Part shown: in pieces, positions 23,894-36,720 of the stretch
Layout: each line of letters opens with the position of its first letter
Position numbering within the stretch: position 1 is the stretch's first letter
NCBI GenBank assembly: GCA_002914845.1
Contig: JXTC01000017.1
Coordinates: 1,653,560 to 1,717,559 of the forward strand
Source of the DNA: Trema orientale
Lineage: Eukaryota > Streptophyta > Magnoliopsida > Rosales > Cannabaceae
Direction: 5' to 3'
DNA length: 64,000 nt
The notes under the pieces: model-generated
What the model was told of the DNA's origin: nothing
Databases searched by the model: none
Seen by the model: the letters and a program-made list of their open reading frames with translations, nothing else
Translations under genes and position numbers: made by a program

Positions 23894-26800
23894 TTTGTAA
23901 ATATGGAGTTTGTTTAGGACTAAAAAGTTTAAAAAAAAAATTCTTTGATTTGGTTGGTAACATGGTGTATAAATTTTTACTGTTTTGAGGACCTGAGTGA
24001 GTAAGATATAAAGTTTTTAAAAAAAAAAAAGTCATGTGATTTGGCATTTTCTGTGATCTGGTGGGTGAGGACACACTGTAATAAATGGTGTTCTCCTCAT
24101 TTATGATAGATCACCTAGTTAGTGACCAACCCTTTTAATGGAAAAAGCCAATTTTTGCCCCCACTTCTATTCTTCTTCCAATATCGTATGTATAATATTA
24201 AATATTAATTCTATTTTTATTTTTATTATCTCTTAATTTGATTGTATTATTGATGTTGACATTGTAAATAGACTTTTATATAATCCCATTATTTTAATGA
24301 AAATGTTGGAAAGAAAATATATATACGTGGGAATTTAGTTCTTTTGGAATCATGACTTTGCTTGCTTACATTGTCAATGGAAAAGAGGAAAAAGAAAAGA
24401 AAGTTACTAAGAAAAAAAAAAAAAAAAAGAGAAACAAAATTTGGGGAATTAAAGAGCTAATTAATACTATGTTGGGTGAGATAGTTAGAGCTTTCAAAGA
24501 TTCGGAGAGTTGGACCAATTTTTGGTAAGAGGTACCTTTGGCATATATGTTCTCTAATTGGTTTTCTCCTACTTTTTGCCTTATCTCTCACCTACAAATA
24601 GTTCTTTCTCTTTAGATCTATGTCAACTTATTTTAGCAGTACCCTTATAGATTTGATAAAGTTAAAAAATGAGATTCCAAATTTGCTAATAAATAGAATT
24701 CACAAAATTGAAACTATTATATTGCAACTTTAGTCTAATTCCTAACCCAAATATATAATTGATTTTGTCATGCGAATGTGGGATGAATAAAGTTGTGTGG
24801 TTTAATTAGTTTCTTTAATAAAGTTCGATTAAAGACTTGATTCCAAGAGTATGGTTTTAAGGTAGGTTTTCGAAAAACCAATACCAAATTACTAATACTT
24901 AATTTGTCTTTCCATTTTACAATGTAAAAAATATTAGAAAAGTATTAAGACTAGCTCGAATTTAGAGAAGATTGTGAACTTTATTCTTGTAGAAATGATG
25001 TAATAATATCCCTTCCGGAAAAAAAAAATATATATATATATATTCATCTTTGCTTGTATCTTTTAGTAGTCAACCTAATTAGAAGAGATGAGAGATGGTC
25101 AGAATTTTATTTCAAGTCAAAATTGTGTTTTGATGGTCACATGACAAGTGTTAGACCATGAGTCCAAGATCCAACCTTACCATGAAAAATTAAAGAAAAA
25201 GAAAATCTAAATTCCAACCTATATTACAAAGTTTACCAACTTACTCTCCTGGAATTCATATCTAGAAATATCTCATCCCAAATAAAGAAAGATATCTATG
25301 ATTTTGCTTCAGAAACTAGTTCCAAATGTGTACACAATAGGCAGAAAAAGGAAATTAAAGAAAAGGGAAAAAAAAAAGAGGAGAGAATAGTTTTCTCATT
25401 ATCCACAAGAAGGAATGATAATATACAACTAAAGATTGAGTAAAATATAGTTAGGTGAATTAGGTTATTTAGTGTTCTAACTACAATAGACAGGAATTAG
25501 AAACTACTCATAGACTAAATTTAATTGTTAGGTCGTTTTAGGTCAGGGAAGGTTGATGATCAGTATATATGTTCTATTTTGTGTACACACATATATATAT
25601 ATATATATATATTAGTATCGTGTACGCTGGTTCTTAGCCTTGTCTTGATGTATATGGAATTAATTGTTGCCTTTTTTTCATCTATTGTTTGTTCCTGTTG
25701 CATTACAAACATGTAGATTTTGTTTCATTGGAAAAGGTTCAATTGAAAGTGACTCTAGAGAACAACTACCAATAACTTGGAAAATGAAAGAAATCTTTTC
25801 TAATTACTTTTTTTTTGGGGGGTTAAATACCCCTTATTTCTCTTGTTCATATTGTAATTTTCCCTTACAGTATCGTCAAGATAAAATAAGTATTTTTGTA
25901 AAGTTTACCGATGAACGAATTTGTTACGTGTAAGATGCACAAATTATAAGTTATGCAACATGTCTAATTTTCCCTTTTTTAAAAAAAAAAAAATTCTTAA
26001 TGCTGTATTGTATGCATGTATAATTTGACGTGACAGAAATTGATATTATAAATACATTAATTTCAATTGAAGATAATATGCTGGTGGAATCATGTAAGTT
26101 ACATGGTAATTACAACGAAGTTTCAGATAGTGATAGCTAACAAGTCACCGACTTCGATTTGGTCCAGCATTTCAATTTTAACAAGTTGATATCATATAAT
26201 TAATTAACATTTCACAGTAGATAAGCTTAGAAAAGTAAGCCGTCAAAAAGGAATAGCTAAATAACTTTATTATATTCTTTTTATTTTGCTCTGAAGCTAA
26301 ACACTTATATAGTAACGTACGGCTGGGCTGACCCTTATTTATCATATTATTATTAAATGATTTAGTAGGATACAAACCTGAGTAAGTGATGACATTGATA
26401 GGGCTATTAATGTTCTTTTGACCTCGGGGAATACTATTCTCCAAGTTGATGTGTGTGTGTTTTTTTTTTTTTTTTTTAAGGTTTAATAATCATTTAATTT
26501 ATACGAAAGAACAATTTTGAAGTATGACACTAAATTATCCATCATGCATGAAATAGCAGTTTTAACATCCTCATCAGAATTTTTACTCTTTGCTTAAATG
26601 TAATAGGGTCATGTAAATTCCATACAGAATTTGATTAAAATTTTGATGAAGTGCCTCAAAATTATCTTAAAGGGAATGAAAATAGAAATCTGTCAACAAT
26701 GAAACTCCTGTTTTCGGATAAAATTTTAAGTACAGATTGGAAATTTTAATAATATCATTATTATTATTTTCTATTGTAATGAATGACTAGTCAAATTCTT

Positions 26801-27862
26801 CTTTTTTTTTTTTTTAAACAAAGAGGAATTTAATTCCCTCAAACAATTATAGTACAATAACCAAACGAATATACAAAAGTGGAAAAAAAAAAAAGCAACT
26901 CTCAAGTCTCAATTAGTACATCAATTATAAACAAAAAACTGATAAAATTATCTTTTGATATACTATTATAATAATTAAGTTTTCATTATTTAATTAGTTC
27001 TATACATATCGTTAGATAAATTTCTTAAAAGAAAATGAAGATTCACAACCAATTAGTACATCAGTTAGTGGATCGTATTATTTTACAGATGCACATCTTA
27101 TTCATATTCTTTCATGACAATATTTTCGTTCTCCAATTTTCCTGTAGAATTCTGACCCACTTATAATGTCACGAATAACGATTTATCATAAACTTCTTCT
27201 TTTGTATAATTTATATGATGACAAATCTAAATAATTCATTATATTGGACCAAAATACTAAGGTGAAGAAAAAAAATAATTTTCAAAACAATTTCATTAAT
27301 ATAAGTTGTAATAATACTAATTTACTTCCCTTCGAAATAAAATAAAATAACTAATATACTTTTTCTTTTCCATACCATATACATTGAAAGATATCCAAGT
27401 GAAGTCCCCTTTAGCAAACGTGGGTGTAATTGATTTGGCTCTATCACATAACAAAACAACGAAACACTCTTTGATAACTTTCAAGAAGAAAAAGACAATT
27501 AAGAAAGCCAGTGTTTATATGATCAACAACTTGACTTCCAAGAAGAAACAAGACAATATTATGGAAATTATCTTTATTATAATTGTTTTCCGGGAAAGTA
27601 CACTAATTGGACGATTTTGCAAGGCACGTAATGTGAATAATTTATAATTAATTGTCGACTCTTGATGCTTAATATTAGTTTGGTGATTAAGTTGAAAATT
27701 CCACCTCCTTCTATTTGTTTATTTATTCTTTTAAGAAATCCTTTTATCACTGCTTACGATCATAAGTACTGTACTTGAACTCATGCATTACAACATGAAT
27801 AACAACTAATATCAAAATCCAGCAAGGTTTAATGAATATTACCATTGTATCAAATGATATTT
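23894..27862. other. 4-kb AT-rich intergenic DNA, no gene seen
   Basis: Downstream of the ATL gene. A/T homopolymers (for example 24414-24428, 26461-26477) and TA microsatellites (25027-25041, 25588-25611) are the only features I can support. Confidence 0.5.
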
Positions 27863-28344
27863 AGGCTATGTTTGGTAAGACGGAAAATAGAGAGGAAAGA
27901 AAAGGTGGGAGAGAAAAGTGGGGAGAAAGTAAAAAAAAATTAAGTTATTTAGTATAAAGGAAAAGGGAGGGTGGGAAGGGGAAGGGGAAGGGAGGGTGGG
28001 AAGGGGAGGGAGGGGAGAGAGAAGAGGAAAAAAAAAGAGAAAAAGGGATAGAAAAATGATAGGTGGGCCCCACAAAATTTTTCTCCCAAAATTAGAGAGA
28101 AAAGGGAAGTAAAGAGAAACTAATTAATGAATAAGTTTAAATTAATAAATTATCCTTACATATCAATTTTAAAAATCATTATATTAAAGGTAAATCAATC
28201 ATTTAAAATAAATCAATTTTTTTTCCTCTTTACATACCAAATAAAAATAAAGGAAAAATACTTTATTTTTCATCCTATATATTTTTTTTCCCTCCTATTT
28301 TTTCGTTACCTCTCATTTTCTTTCCTCTCTACCAAACATCCAGT
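27863..28344. mobile_element. hAT-like MITE with AG/CT-rich ends
   Basis: Left end GCTATGTTTGGTAAGACGG followed by GAGAGGAAAGAAAA; the reverse complement of the right end reads GGATGTTTGGTAGAGAGGAAAG. The xxGTTTGGT terminus resembles plant hAT MITEs. The interior is purine-rich at left (GGGAAGGGG repeats near 27965-28015) and pyrimidine-rich at right. No clear 8-bp target duplication. Confidence 0.5.
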
Positions 28345-29029
28345 GTTTTTCTTATTCGGATCCTTTTTTTTTTTTTTCCCTTTTTTTTCCATTGCTGTCT
28401 AAGTTCCTTCTTAGAGATGGATTAAACTGGGTTTATAAGGGCCGCATAGCAAAATGGCTATTTTTGGCTCAAAATTCAATAGATATTCAAGCCTAAATCA
28501 TTATAGCAAAATGTTCAGCCCAAAGATTTGTTGTAATTTACACCAGAAAAACCCATCAAGCAACTTAGAAACCTATTTTTCCCAGGTATCTGAATTTTTC
28601 TCGCCTTCTTTCCCTGTTCATCACTCCAAAAACCATTTAATATCTCTTTGACATTTTCTTTGATTTTCCTTATGCACAAAATCCTCTCTCTCTCTCTCTC
28701 CATAAAATCTCTCCTAGGAAAATATCTTTCAAGCTTCGATTCAAGGTTATCCTCAAAATTGTTGAAAATTTTAAAACCCTAATTTTCACTATATTTTGGT
28801 ACTAGTTCATAATAGTCAGATTGAAAATTTTCTTCATCACCGGAGTTTTGTTTATCTTCTATAGATATAAATTGGAGTTTTGAGTTTGGTTAATAATATA
28901 CATTTATGATTGATTTGAGTTTAGGTTCTTTAATGCTTGATTCTTACTCATCATCAAGAATAAAATTCTCTATTAATTATGCATATTCAATTTTAATCAA
29001 TCTCAATTGATTCCTCATTACTGCTCATA

Positions 29030-29200
29030 AGATAAGAATAGGTAGAGATGACAAGATTTGAACCTGTGACATTTTGTACCCAAAACAAATGCACTATCGA
29101 GCTGTACCCCTTTCAATTAGTCTACGTCATTGTAGAGAATCTGTATCTTGTTCTCTCTATCTTTATTTCTTTCATTGAAAAACAAAACTATCTTGTCATG
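29030..29200 (-). other. Plastid DNA insertion (NUPT) carrying decayed trnP-UGG
   Basis: On the minus strand, 29112-29043 reads as a tRNA-Pro(UGG) of plastid type: TTTGTTTTGGGTACAAAATG around the UGG anticodon and CACAGGTTCAAATC in the T arm. About 4 nt of the 5' acceptor/D-arm region are lost and the acceptor pairs are broken, so it is not a working tRNA. The plus-strand flank to about 29200 (TTTCAATTAGTCTAC...) resembles, from memory, the plastid trnP-psaJ spacer. This is a nuclear copy of plastid DNA, not a nuclear tRNA gene. Confidence 0.8.
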
Positions 29201-29329
29201 TCTTTTTTTTTTTCAGGCTCATATCATTTATAGTTTAGATCTGGTATTCATGATTCCTTTTTTTTTTTTTTTTTTTTTTAGTTCATTTAGAAAAAGTATT
29301 GAATCATATATTTTTAAAATTGGTTTATA

Positions 29330-29855
29330 ATTTCTAGTTGCTCTATATATAGTATAGATTTCTTGGCAAAAGACTTTAGATTAAATTTTTTTAATTTTTG
29401 GTATATAAAAATTCAAATGCAATTCATGATTATTGCTTTTGGTATATATCACTTACGATATAAATTATTTGCTATATGCATATATATTTTTGTTTTAGTA
29501 TATAGAAATGTGGAGTTTAGAATATTGCTGTTTTGGTGTATATATATAGGTTTTAATTTCTCAGACCAATGGGTTAATGAAAAAGTTTTGTTATTTTGGT
29601 TCATAAGTTTTCAATTTTTTTTTTTTGCTTGCTGTATATAAAAATTTCATTGCAATTCATAATATTATTGTTATGGAATATATGAATTCAGATAATGAAT
29701 GTGAATGAAGGGTCTTTTTCTAGTACATATGGTATAGATTTGCCCTTAGACTAGTGTTTGTGAACTGAAGTCATTTTGTTTTCACTCTACTTTGAAACAA
29801 GAATAATAAATTTATTACCAACAAAATGTAAAATGGTATATACTAAATTGACTAT

Positions 29856-29927
<72 letters not shown>

Positions 29928-31505
29928 CTAGTGGTTTGTATATGACTTCTAAATCTCACAATTTATTTTACCAAAACAACGTAAATTGGTGTATAATAAT
30001 TTAACCATAGTATATATTATTTGATACTTGGTACATGAATTGTAAATCTGGTAAATTCTTTCATCAAAACAAAGTCGATTGTGGAATGCTTGTCATCAAG
30101 AAGGCAGAAGATTGATGAGGGATGCGAGCTTACAAGAAATAACTCAAAATAAAATGGAATTCTTTCAATAAAAAGATGGTTGTCGAACTTTATTAATTAT
30201 TGAGTTGAAGACAAGATAAGAGGATACACAAGTGATATGGAAAGATAAATATAAAGTTGATAGAGAATATATGGTTTTATTTAGTTTAACTAGACTAAGA
30301 GAAATTTAGAATTAAATGATGTATGTGTTTGTTTGACAAAGATAATTGTTTTTGATATTTTTAATTGTAAAAATGATGAATATTGACATATTGTGTCATT
30401 TGGAGCACAAGTTTTATATAGTTTATTTTTAATTACATACATAACAATTTATATACGAAAACTTAAATTTTTGCTTGATGAACATAGGTGGAATAAACTT
30501 TTTTTAAATAAAAAATAAAATTAATAACTGGAATATATTGCTAATATGCCATGATAATTTTTCATATACCCACAAGGAAAATTAATTTACCAAGAATAAC
30601 ATAAGAACAAAATAGATAGAGTTTGGTATAACAAATTTGGTATATATATATATATATATAAATATACCATAAACACATTTTATCATATGACAAGAAGGAA
30701 AATAAATTTATGAGACACAATCGAAAAAAGAAAATGAAGTCGAGCAGATGGGATATTAATAAATCAGAAGTAATAAATATGATATATAATCTCATACACT
30801 ATGACGAAATTTCCATATATTAAGACAATAAAACAAAGTACCCAAAAGTGAAACAACACTAAGAACTAGTATATACATTTTACTTCATGGAATTTAAGGT
30901 TTTGAACTATGTATATATCTTACATGTGAGAACTAGCACAAACCCATGGCTACGACACTGGGAAGCTAAAGCCATGGCACTGGGTAGTTGGAAGGTTATT
31001 TTGCTAACTGGTAGAAGCTAAAGCTATAGCCGTGGAGCTGATCAGCTTATAAATGACAAAATATTTGGAATTTTAAGTAATAAATCTGGTATATATCCTC
31101 ATATACCATGATAATATTTCTATATACCAAACTAAGAAAATAATGTACTTAAAAGTATACCAACATCAAGAACAAAAATAACAAAAATATTTGGAATTTG
31201 AAGTAATAAATATGGTATATAACCTTATATACCATGACAACATTTCCATATACCAAAACAAGTAAATAATGTATCTAAAAATATAAACACTAAGAACAAA
31301 AATGACAAAAAATCTAGAATCTGAAGTAACAAATATGGTATATGACCTCATATACCAACACAAGAAAGCAATGTACCTAAAAGTATACTAACATCAAAAA
31401 TAAAAATAACAAAGAATATCTAGATCTAATGTAATAAATCTAGTACATGATCTCATATACTATGACAATATTTCCATAGACCAACACAAGAAAACCATAT
31501 ACTAA
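29330..31505. repeat. Degenerate ~125-bp tandem units with inverted counterpart
   Basis: On the right, units starting AGTAATAAAT occur at 30769, 31076, 31202, 31325 and about 31430 (spacings 126, 123 and 105 for the last four). Each carries GGTATAT...CATATACCATGACAATATTTCCATATACCA. On the left (29330-30060) the same phrases appear in complement (TTGTTTTAGTATATAGAAATG; TTTTGGTATATA). The two sides form a loose, very diverged inverted structure with a pure (AT)33 tract between. Confidence 0.6.
29859..29924. repeat. (AT)33 microsatellite
   Basis: Uninterrupted AT dinucleotides, 66 bp; expected to be length-polymorphic and cruciform-prone. Confidence 0.95.
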
Positions 31506-32030
31506 AATATCAAGATAGACAGCTCCGTTAAACACTATCTATAACTTGAAATAATAAAACCTAACGATTATTATGCCTTTTCATCTTCTTTACAATATGT
31601 AACTACATAAGAATTGGAGTTATTTCTATTATTCTCGATCTCTCTCAAAATTATCACTCAATTTAATTTTTTCAGTCTTTGTACCCTCTTACTCAATTAA
31701 ATTTTTTCGGTTTTTGTAACCTCTCAAAATTTCTTTCTTGTTTAATTTTATAGGAAAAGATTCTTGGCAACGTGATACCCATTTTTCGGAGACAAAAAGA
31801 TGTTGTTTATCGGACATTGAATTTTTTATTGATGACTAATTTTGGAATATAAAACTTTTAAAAGAGGTGTGTTAAGAAAATATTCTAATTTTAAATTTTA
31901 ACTATGGGTCTATTTAGAAGAGGGGTGGGGAGAGAAAAGAAGAGTGACAATAGAACACCCATATCCAAAGAATAGAAAAAAGATCGTAATAGGAAAGAGA
32001 TATATGGTAATATATATGTTAAAAAAAAAG

Positions 32031-32615
32031 GGGTTATTATTAAAAAAAATCATGGGATGTTCAATTTTAGATAAAAAAATACTTTGGGTTTCTGGTTATA
32101 TCAAATAAAATCTTGGGATTTTTTTCAAAAAAACAATTTTAACAATAAAAATCTCAAGTTTCTGGTTATATATCAAATAAATTTTTGAGAGTAGAAATCC
32201 AGTCAAATTGCGCCCAAAATAACTACTTGATCAAATTTCAATACTAAAACATGTAACATGATTCGCTGTTTTATACTCTTGAACTCTTTTTTTATTTTGT
32301 TAAACTAAAAAATGCTAATTTTTTCCTTTAAGAAAAAATGCCAACTTTTTTAATACAGAACAACATTGTTTCCATCTTAATTGGGATGATTGTCAATAAG
32401 AATAGCCTCATATAGTAGCGCATGATATTGTGGGTCATTGGACATATTTTTCCACTCCAATTTGATAGAATGCGATAATCCAAAGATTTTATTTAATATA
32501 ATTAGAAACTCAATTTTTTTTTACTAAATTTTAAAAACATAAGATTTTTTTTTCCTTAAATATAATCAGAAAATCAAAGTTTTTTTTCCTAAATTTTTTA
32601 TTGTTAATAACCTAA
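32031..32615. mobile_element. Possible TIR element, very AT-rich
   Basis: The left ~130 bp (phrases GGTTTCTGGTTATATCAAATAAAATCTT and AACAATAAAAATCT) resembles the reverse complement of the right ~150 bp (TTTCTAATTATATTAAATAAAATCTT; AACAATAAAAAATTTAGG). The arms are diverged and AT-rich, so some similarity could be compositional. No target duplication was identified. Confidence 0.4.
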
Positions 32616-32952
32616 AAAAATCACTAAATATTAACATATATATATATAATGCCACGTCACTTAAATTATTATTTTTTACATAATTTATAATAATACTATG
32701 TGGCACCATTGTTGTCTAATTAGGTAATTATAATTATTAGAGTGTGTTCAATATAGTGTAATTATAATATTTCAATAACAGACTGATGGTGCCTTTAGCA
32801 ACTCAATTTGGATAAAAGTATGTGGTATTACTGTGCCATATATTTGTGTGTATATATATATGATCTCTCCCCGTCTTTCCCTAGGCATGACTAATATATA
32901 TATATATAGGTCACTCTTCCATTAGTCTTTTCTGCCTCTTCTTCTCTGCAAA

Positions 32953-33330
32953 AATGCCTCCAATGATATCGTTTGACAACAATATGAGTCAGACTAATCA
33001 TAGTCCTCCAAAACCTCATCAACATAATCCTCACATAAGTCGTCCTCCACAAACGCCTGCTTGAATTCTTAACGTCCTTGTCTTCTTCTTCTGCCAATCG
33101 CCGCCTCTCCACCGAGCCAAACGACAGCAACGGACGATGTCGTGTTGACGGAGACAATATCCGGCCATCGCTCGAAGCCGTAATACGCCAAGTCGTTTCG
33201 GAGTGTGCTTCTCAACCACCTCTACTGATCATCATCATGAATCTCATTATGAAGAGTGCTGCTTCACTTGTTTTCCTTTTCTTGGATCAAAAGCAAAAGG
33301 AAAACCAAAAAGATTGAGGACCTTTGGGGG
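32953..33330 (+). pseudogene. Possible broken coding fragment, unrecognised
   Basis: A less AT-rich island with three short plus-strand frames that do not join: MPPMISFDNNMSQTNHSPPK... from 32953 stopping at 33064; a frame from 33078 (MSSSSANRRLSTEPNDSNGR...) stopping at 33317; and an overlapping frame ending ...LRTFGGLIM at about 33357. No family is recognised and no splice pattern restores one frame. It could be a decayed gene whose 3' part precedes the LTR at 33368, or chance. Confidence 0.25.
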
Positions 33331-33367
33331 CCTAATTATGTAAGGTTGCCCCTTTTGAGTGTCACCA

Positions 33368-35227
33368 TGTTGGAATTTAAAAAACGATTTTTGCAGCGGA
33401 AGATTGGCCCAGGAACATTCAAAAATTTTCTCAAAACAATTGACTATATGAGTGCATAGTATTAATTCATAGCAAATAGGAACACACAAAGAGAATAGAT
33501 CTAATACCTCTTGTAGCCTATCAGCGGATCCTAGCTTTTTGTCTTCTAAACCACGATCTTCCAATCCAAGCCTCAAGTACAACTGGATGAACGTGTGGGC
33601 GTTGCATACAATTTTTTAAAACACACACTTTAGGTACTTGCAATTTTCTCAACACATGAGATTGCAAGAGTTTTGTTCTACAGAGAATAGGAAGACACTC
33701 TTCTTTCTCTCTCTAGTTTATGGAGGCTCTGTAGAAAATAAATCATAGTGTCTTTTTTTTAGGGTTTCCTTTATATATATATATATATTTATTAAACTAT
33801 TTAATAAATTATTATATTAATCAAATTAATATATATATATATATATATATAAAACTAAAAAAAAACGTTAACTTTAGTTTAATAGGAAACGTTAGTTTCC
33901 CTTCTTTTTTTTTTAAATATGATTTTATATATATATATATATTTAAATTAATTAATCTAATTAATTAATTAATATATATATATCTATATAAACTAGCAGA
34001 TAACTATTTCACTTTCAGTCAGTTTCCCAATTTCTATTTATCTAATTATCTGATAATTAGATATTTTTAAATTCAAAATTTAAACAAATTAGAAAACTTA
34101 TCTCTCCATAAATTTAAATTAATTAATTCAAAAATTAATTAATTAATTAATTAATAACAATTATTAATTACATATAGATAAACTATTTATCTAGACAAAG
34201 TGTGCAGTAACAGAAATAATGTAATATCCAGTACAGTGTTTGTAAGAGGTGGAATTGGGGACCTATGGACCTGTAATTCAAGCTCCAATAAATTATGACA
34301 ATTAATTAAACTCTTTAATTAATTTGTCTAATTTATTAATTCCAGTATTACTCCACTAAAAATCTGGAATTGCACTCTTGAAGTTACAGAATTAATTTAC
34401 TCAGAAAACAGCGAGCAGTCCATCGATTTAATCATTACATGTAGTTCAATCCTCCATAGACAATTCATAATTGGAGCTAGGTCAAGTTCCGTTTACCTCT
34501 CCAATTACATCTTTATCCTTGTGTACCATTGATTCTCTAATGAACAATTAATTTATAAATCTATTATAAATTGAGTACTCAAACTGTTCAAGTCCTGAAT
34601 CAATACACAACGGAATCATCTTTCTAGCTTCCTAATGGAAGGAATAGATTCCATATCTGTAAGTTACATTCCCAGCTACTCATTTCATCATGCTCCTAAT
34701 ATACAAGTATTTCGATCTGTTTAAAAAACAAACCTTTAACAAATATGTCAAAGAACATAATGTTATAAATAGGAGTCTATAACTACTCCGGATTAAGATT
34801 GATCTACATATGATCATCTAGTGACATTATTTGAACTCTCAACAGTTAACAGAATTTATGTGAGATTCAAATCATGTCTAGTCCAGTCCTATATAATCGA
34901 ATTATATAAAGTACCTCCCTTGTGATGTCAACACATCAATAGTCCGGATAAGACTATTACATTCTCAATGTTAATGGACTGTACTAATAATATTTAATTA
35001 AAAATCCCAAACTTTAATTAATTATTACGGACTATATTTAGTTTATTATCCATAAATTTAATCCTCATGTATATCACACTTATATACTAAATTTATGGTC
35101 ACATAAATAAATTAGGAATTTTCTGATATTTAAAGACATACCAATTATGTACAAATTCAAATAGAAAAATGTCATTTTATTAATTCAGCAAATATCCAAA
35201 ATATATATGCTTTTAGGGCGCCTAACA
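33368..35227 (+). mobile_element. 1.86-kb solo LTR with TSD CACCA
   Basis: Starts TGTTGGAATTTAAAAAACG, ends GGGCGCCTAACA, and is flanked by the perfect 5-bp duplication CACCA (33363-33367 and 35228-35232). The TGTTG...TAACA ends and the opening motif with TTTTGCAGCGGAAGATTGG look like plant Copia LTRs with long LTRs, though superfamily assignment is from memory. Interior rich in TTAATTAA and TA tracts. No gag-pol alongside, so it is a solo LTR. Confidence 0.85.
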
Positions 35228-35232
35228 CACCA

Positions 35233-35832
35233 TTCATTACTATATCTTACTAAATATACATAGATTTTGTAGCATTGTTCCCATTTTGAGTGTGATTGGT
35301 AATCTAGCTATCTTATTAAATAAATATTTTTTTCTTGACCTCTCTCTTCCCTCAGATTCAAATATACTCGTATGATTTATTGATAATACTGCGAATTAAA
35401 AACTGTTTATTTCTGCACATAGGCAATGGCTAGTTATTTGACTCCATTTGACGATGGGAAATGTTCCATTGCAAGTAGGTAGTGTGTAGATCATTTAGTT
35501 TTACTTGAGACAGTAGAGAACGACTACCAATAACTTATTTTCCGTGCCTATGTTTGTAATTGTAGTTCTTTTTTCTTTTTTCCTTTTTTTTCCGTCAACT
35601 AAATTAACATTGTCTTATTATGCAAATTGTCTCGCCTTCTAATATCAAGTTTATTAAGTTATACATATGAGACGTGCTATTTAACCCAAACAAGTTATTA
35701 TCACGATACGTAGCTATACGTGCCACAATTGCCTTTTTTGCCATGAACTTACTTGTTACTTGTGAGTCATGATAAGGGAAGAGCCACGTGAGCTCTGGCA
35801 ATAATTCCGCTCGGGATGATTAACTTTTATAT

Positions 35833-35874
<42 letters not shown>

Positions 35875-36720
35875 TTATAAGATCATTATCTATAGATTTT
35901 TTTTTTATATAACGGCGAAAATAAAATAATAAACAATAAATATATATTATTTAATGATATTTTTCTCACAATTAAGAATTTAAGTGGACACAAAGAAACT
36001 AAAAAAGAATTTCTCTAGAAAAAAAAAAATACTTGAAATGCTACATATTTAGGTGATTAGTAACCAAAGGGATAGCCTCTTTATATAGAGCTCAAGTCTC
36101 TGTTCTTCTCTATCTTCTATCAACGTGGGACTTTGGCTTTTTTCACATTTTTAATATTTAACTAAGTGGGAAGTTCTTATTTAGGATTTTTGGATTGATT
36201 TCTAAACTTGTGCAATCAAGTATCATGAAGCAACCATTGTCTAACTTAAGCATTGGAGTACCTTTGATCTGCACCACACCGGTGCTACCATAGCACTGGT
36301 GTCAAGTGTTTGTCTATTTTGATAGACGACCCATCAACCCTCATTATTAATAGTTGTTAAAAACTGCCTCTACACTAATTAATATATTCCTTGGATATTC
36401 TCTTGTTTTTGGTATGACTAAGGGTTGATTTATTGTTTTTGGCACTAATAATTAGACCCAAATTGAATGACTCAGAGTTGATTTATTTTCTGAAGTGCAG
36501 TTTCGATTCTTTATTTTGGAGAAATTACGAAACAAATGAAGCAATACTCAGTAACTTTAAGGTGGAGTAACTAGTGACCACTTCAAAAATTATAGGAGCT
36601 TAAAAATGTCATACCAAATAAACTCAACTTTTTACGAAACACCATCACAAATCTCATAACAAAAAATTTTAAGGAGCGGGAAAAGGAACAAAATTTTTGA
36701 GCTTTGTCTCATGAAAGTTT
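35233..36720. other. Intergenic DNA downstream of the GPI-protein gene
   Basis: AT-rich, with a (TA)18 tract at 35836-35871. The 3' untranslated region of the minus-strand gene at 36721 should lie just left of it. Nothing else recognised. Confidence 0.45.

Noticed and set aside
29043-29112. Functional nuclear tRNA-Pro gene
   Set aside because: The acceptor stem cannot pair and part of the D region is missing; the sequence is of plastid type.
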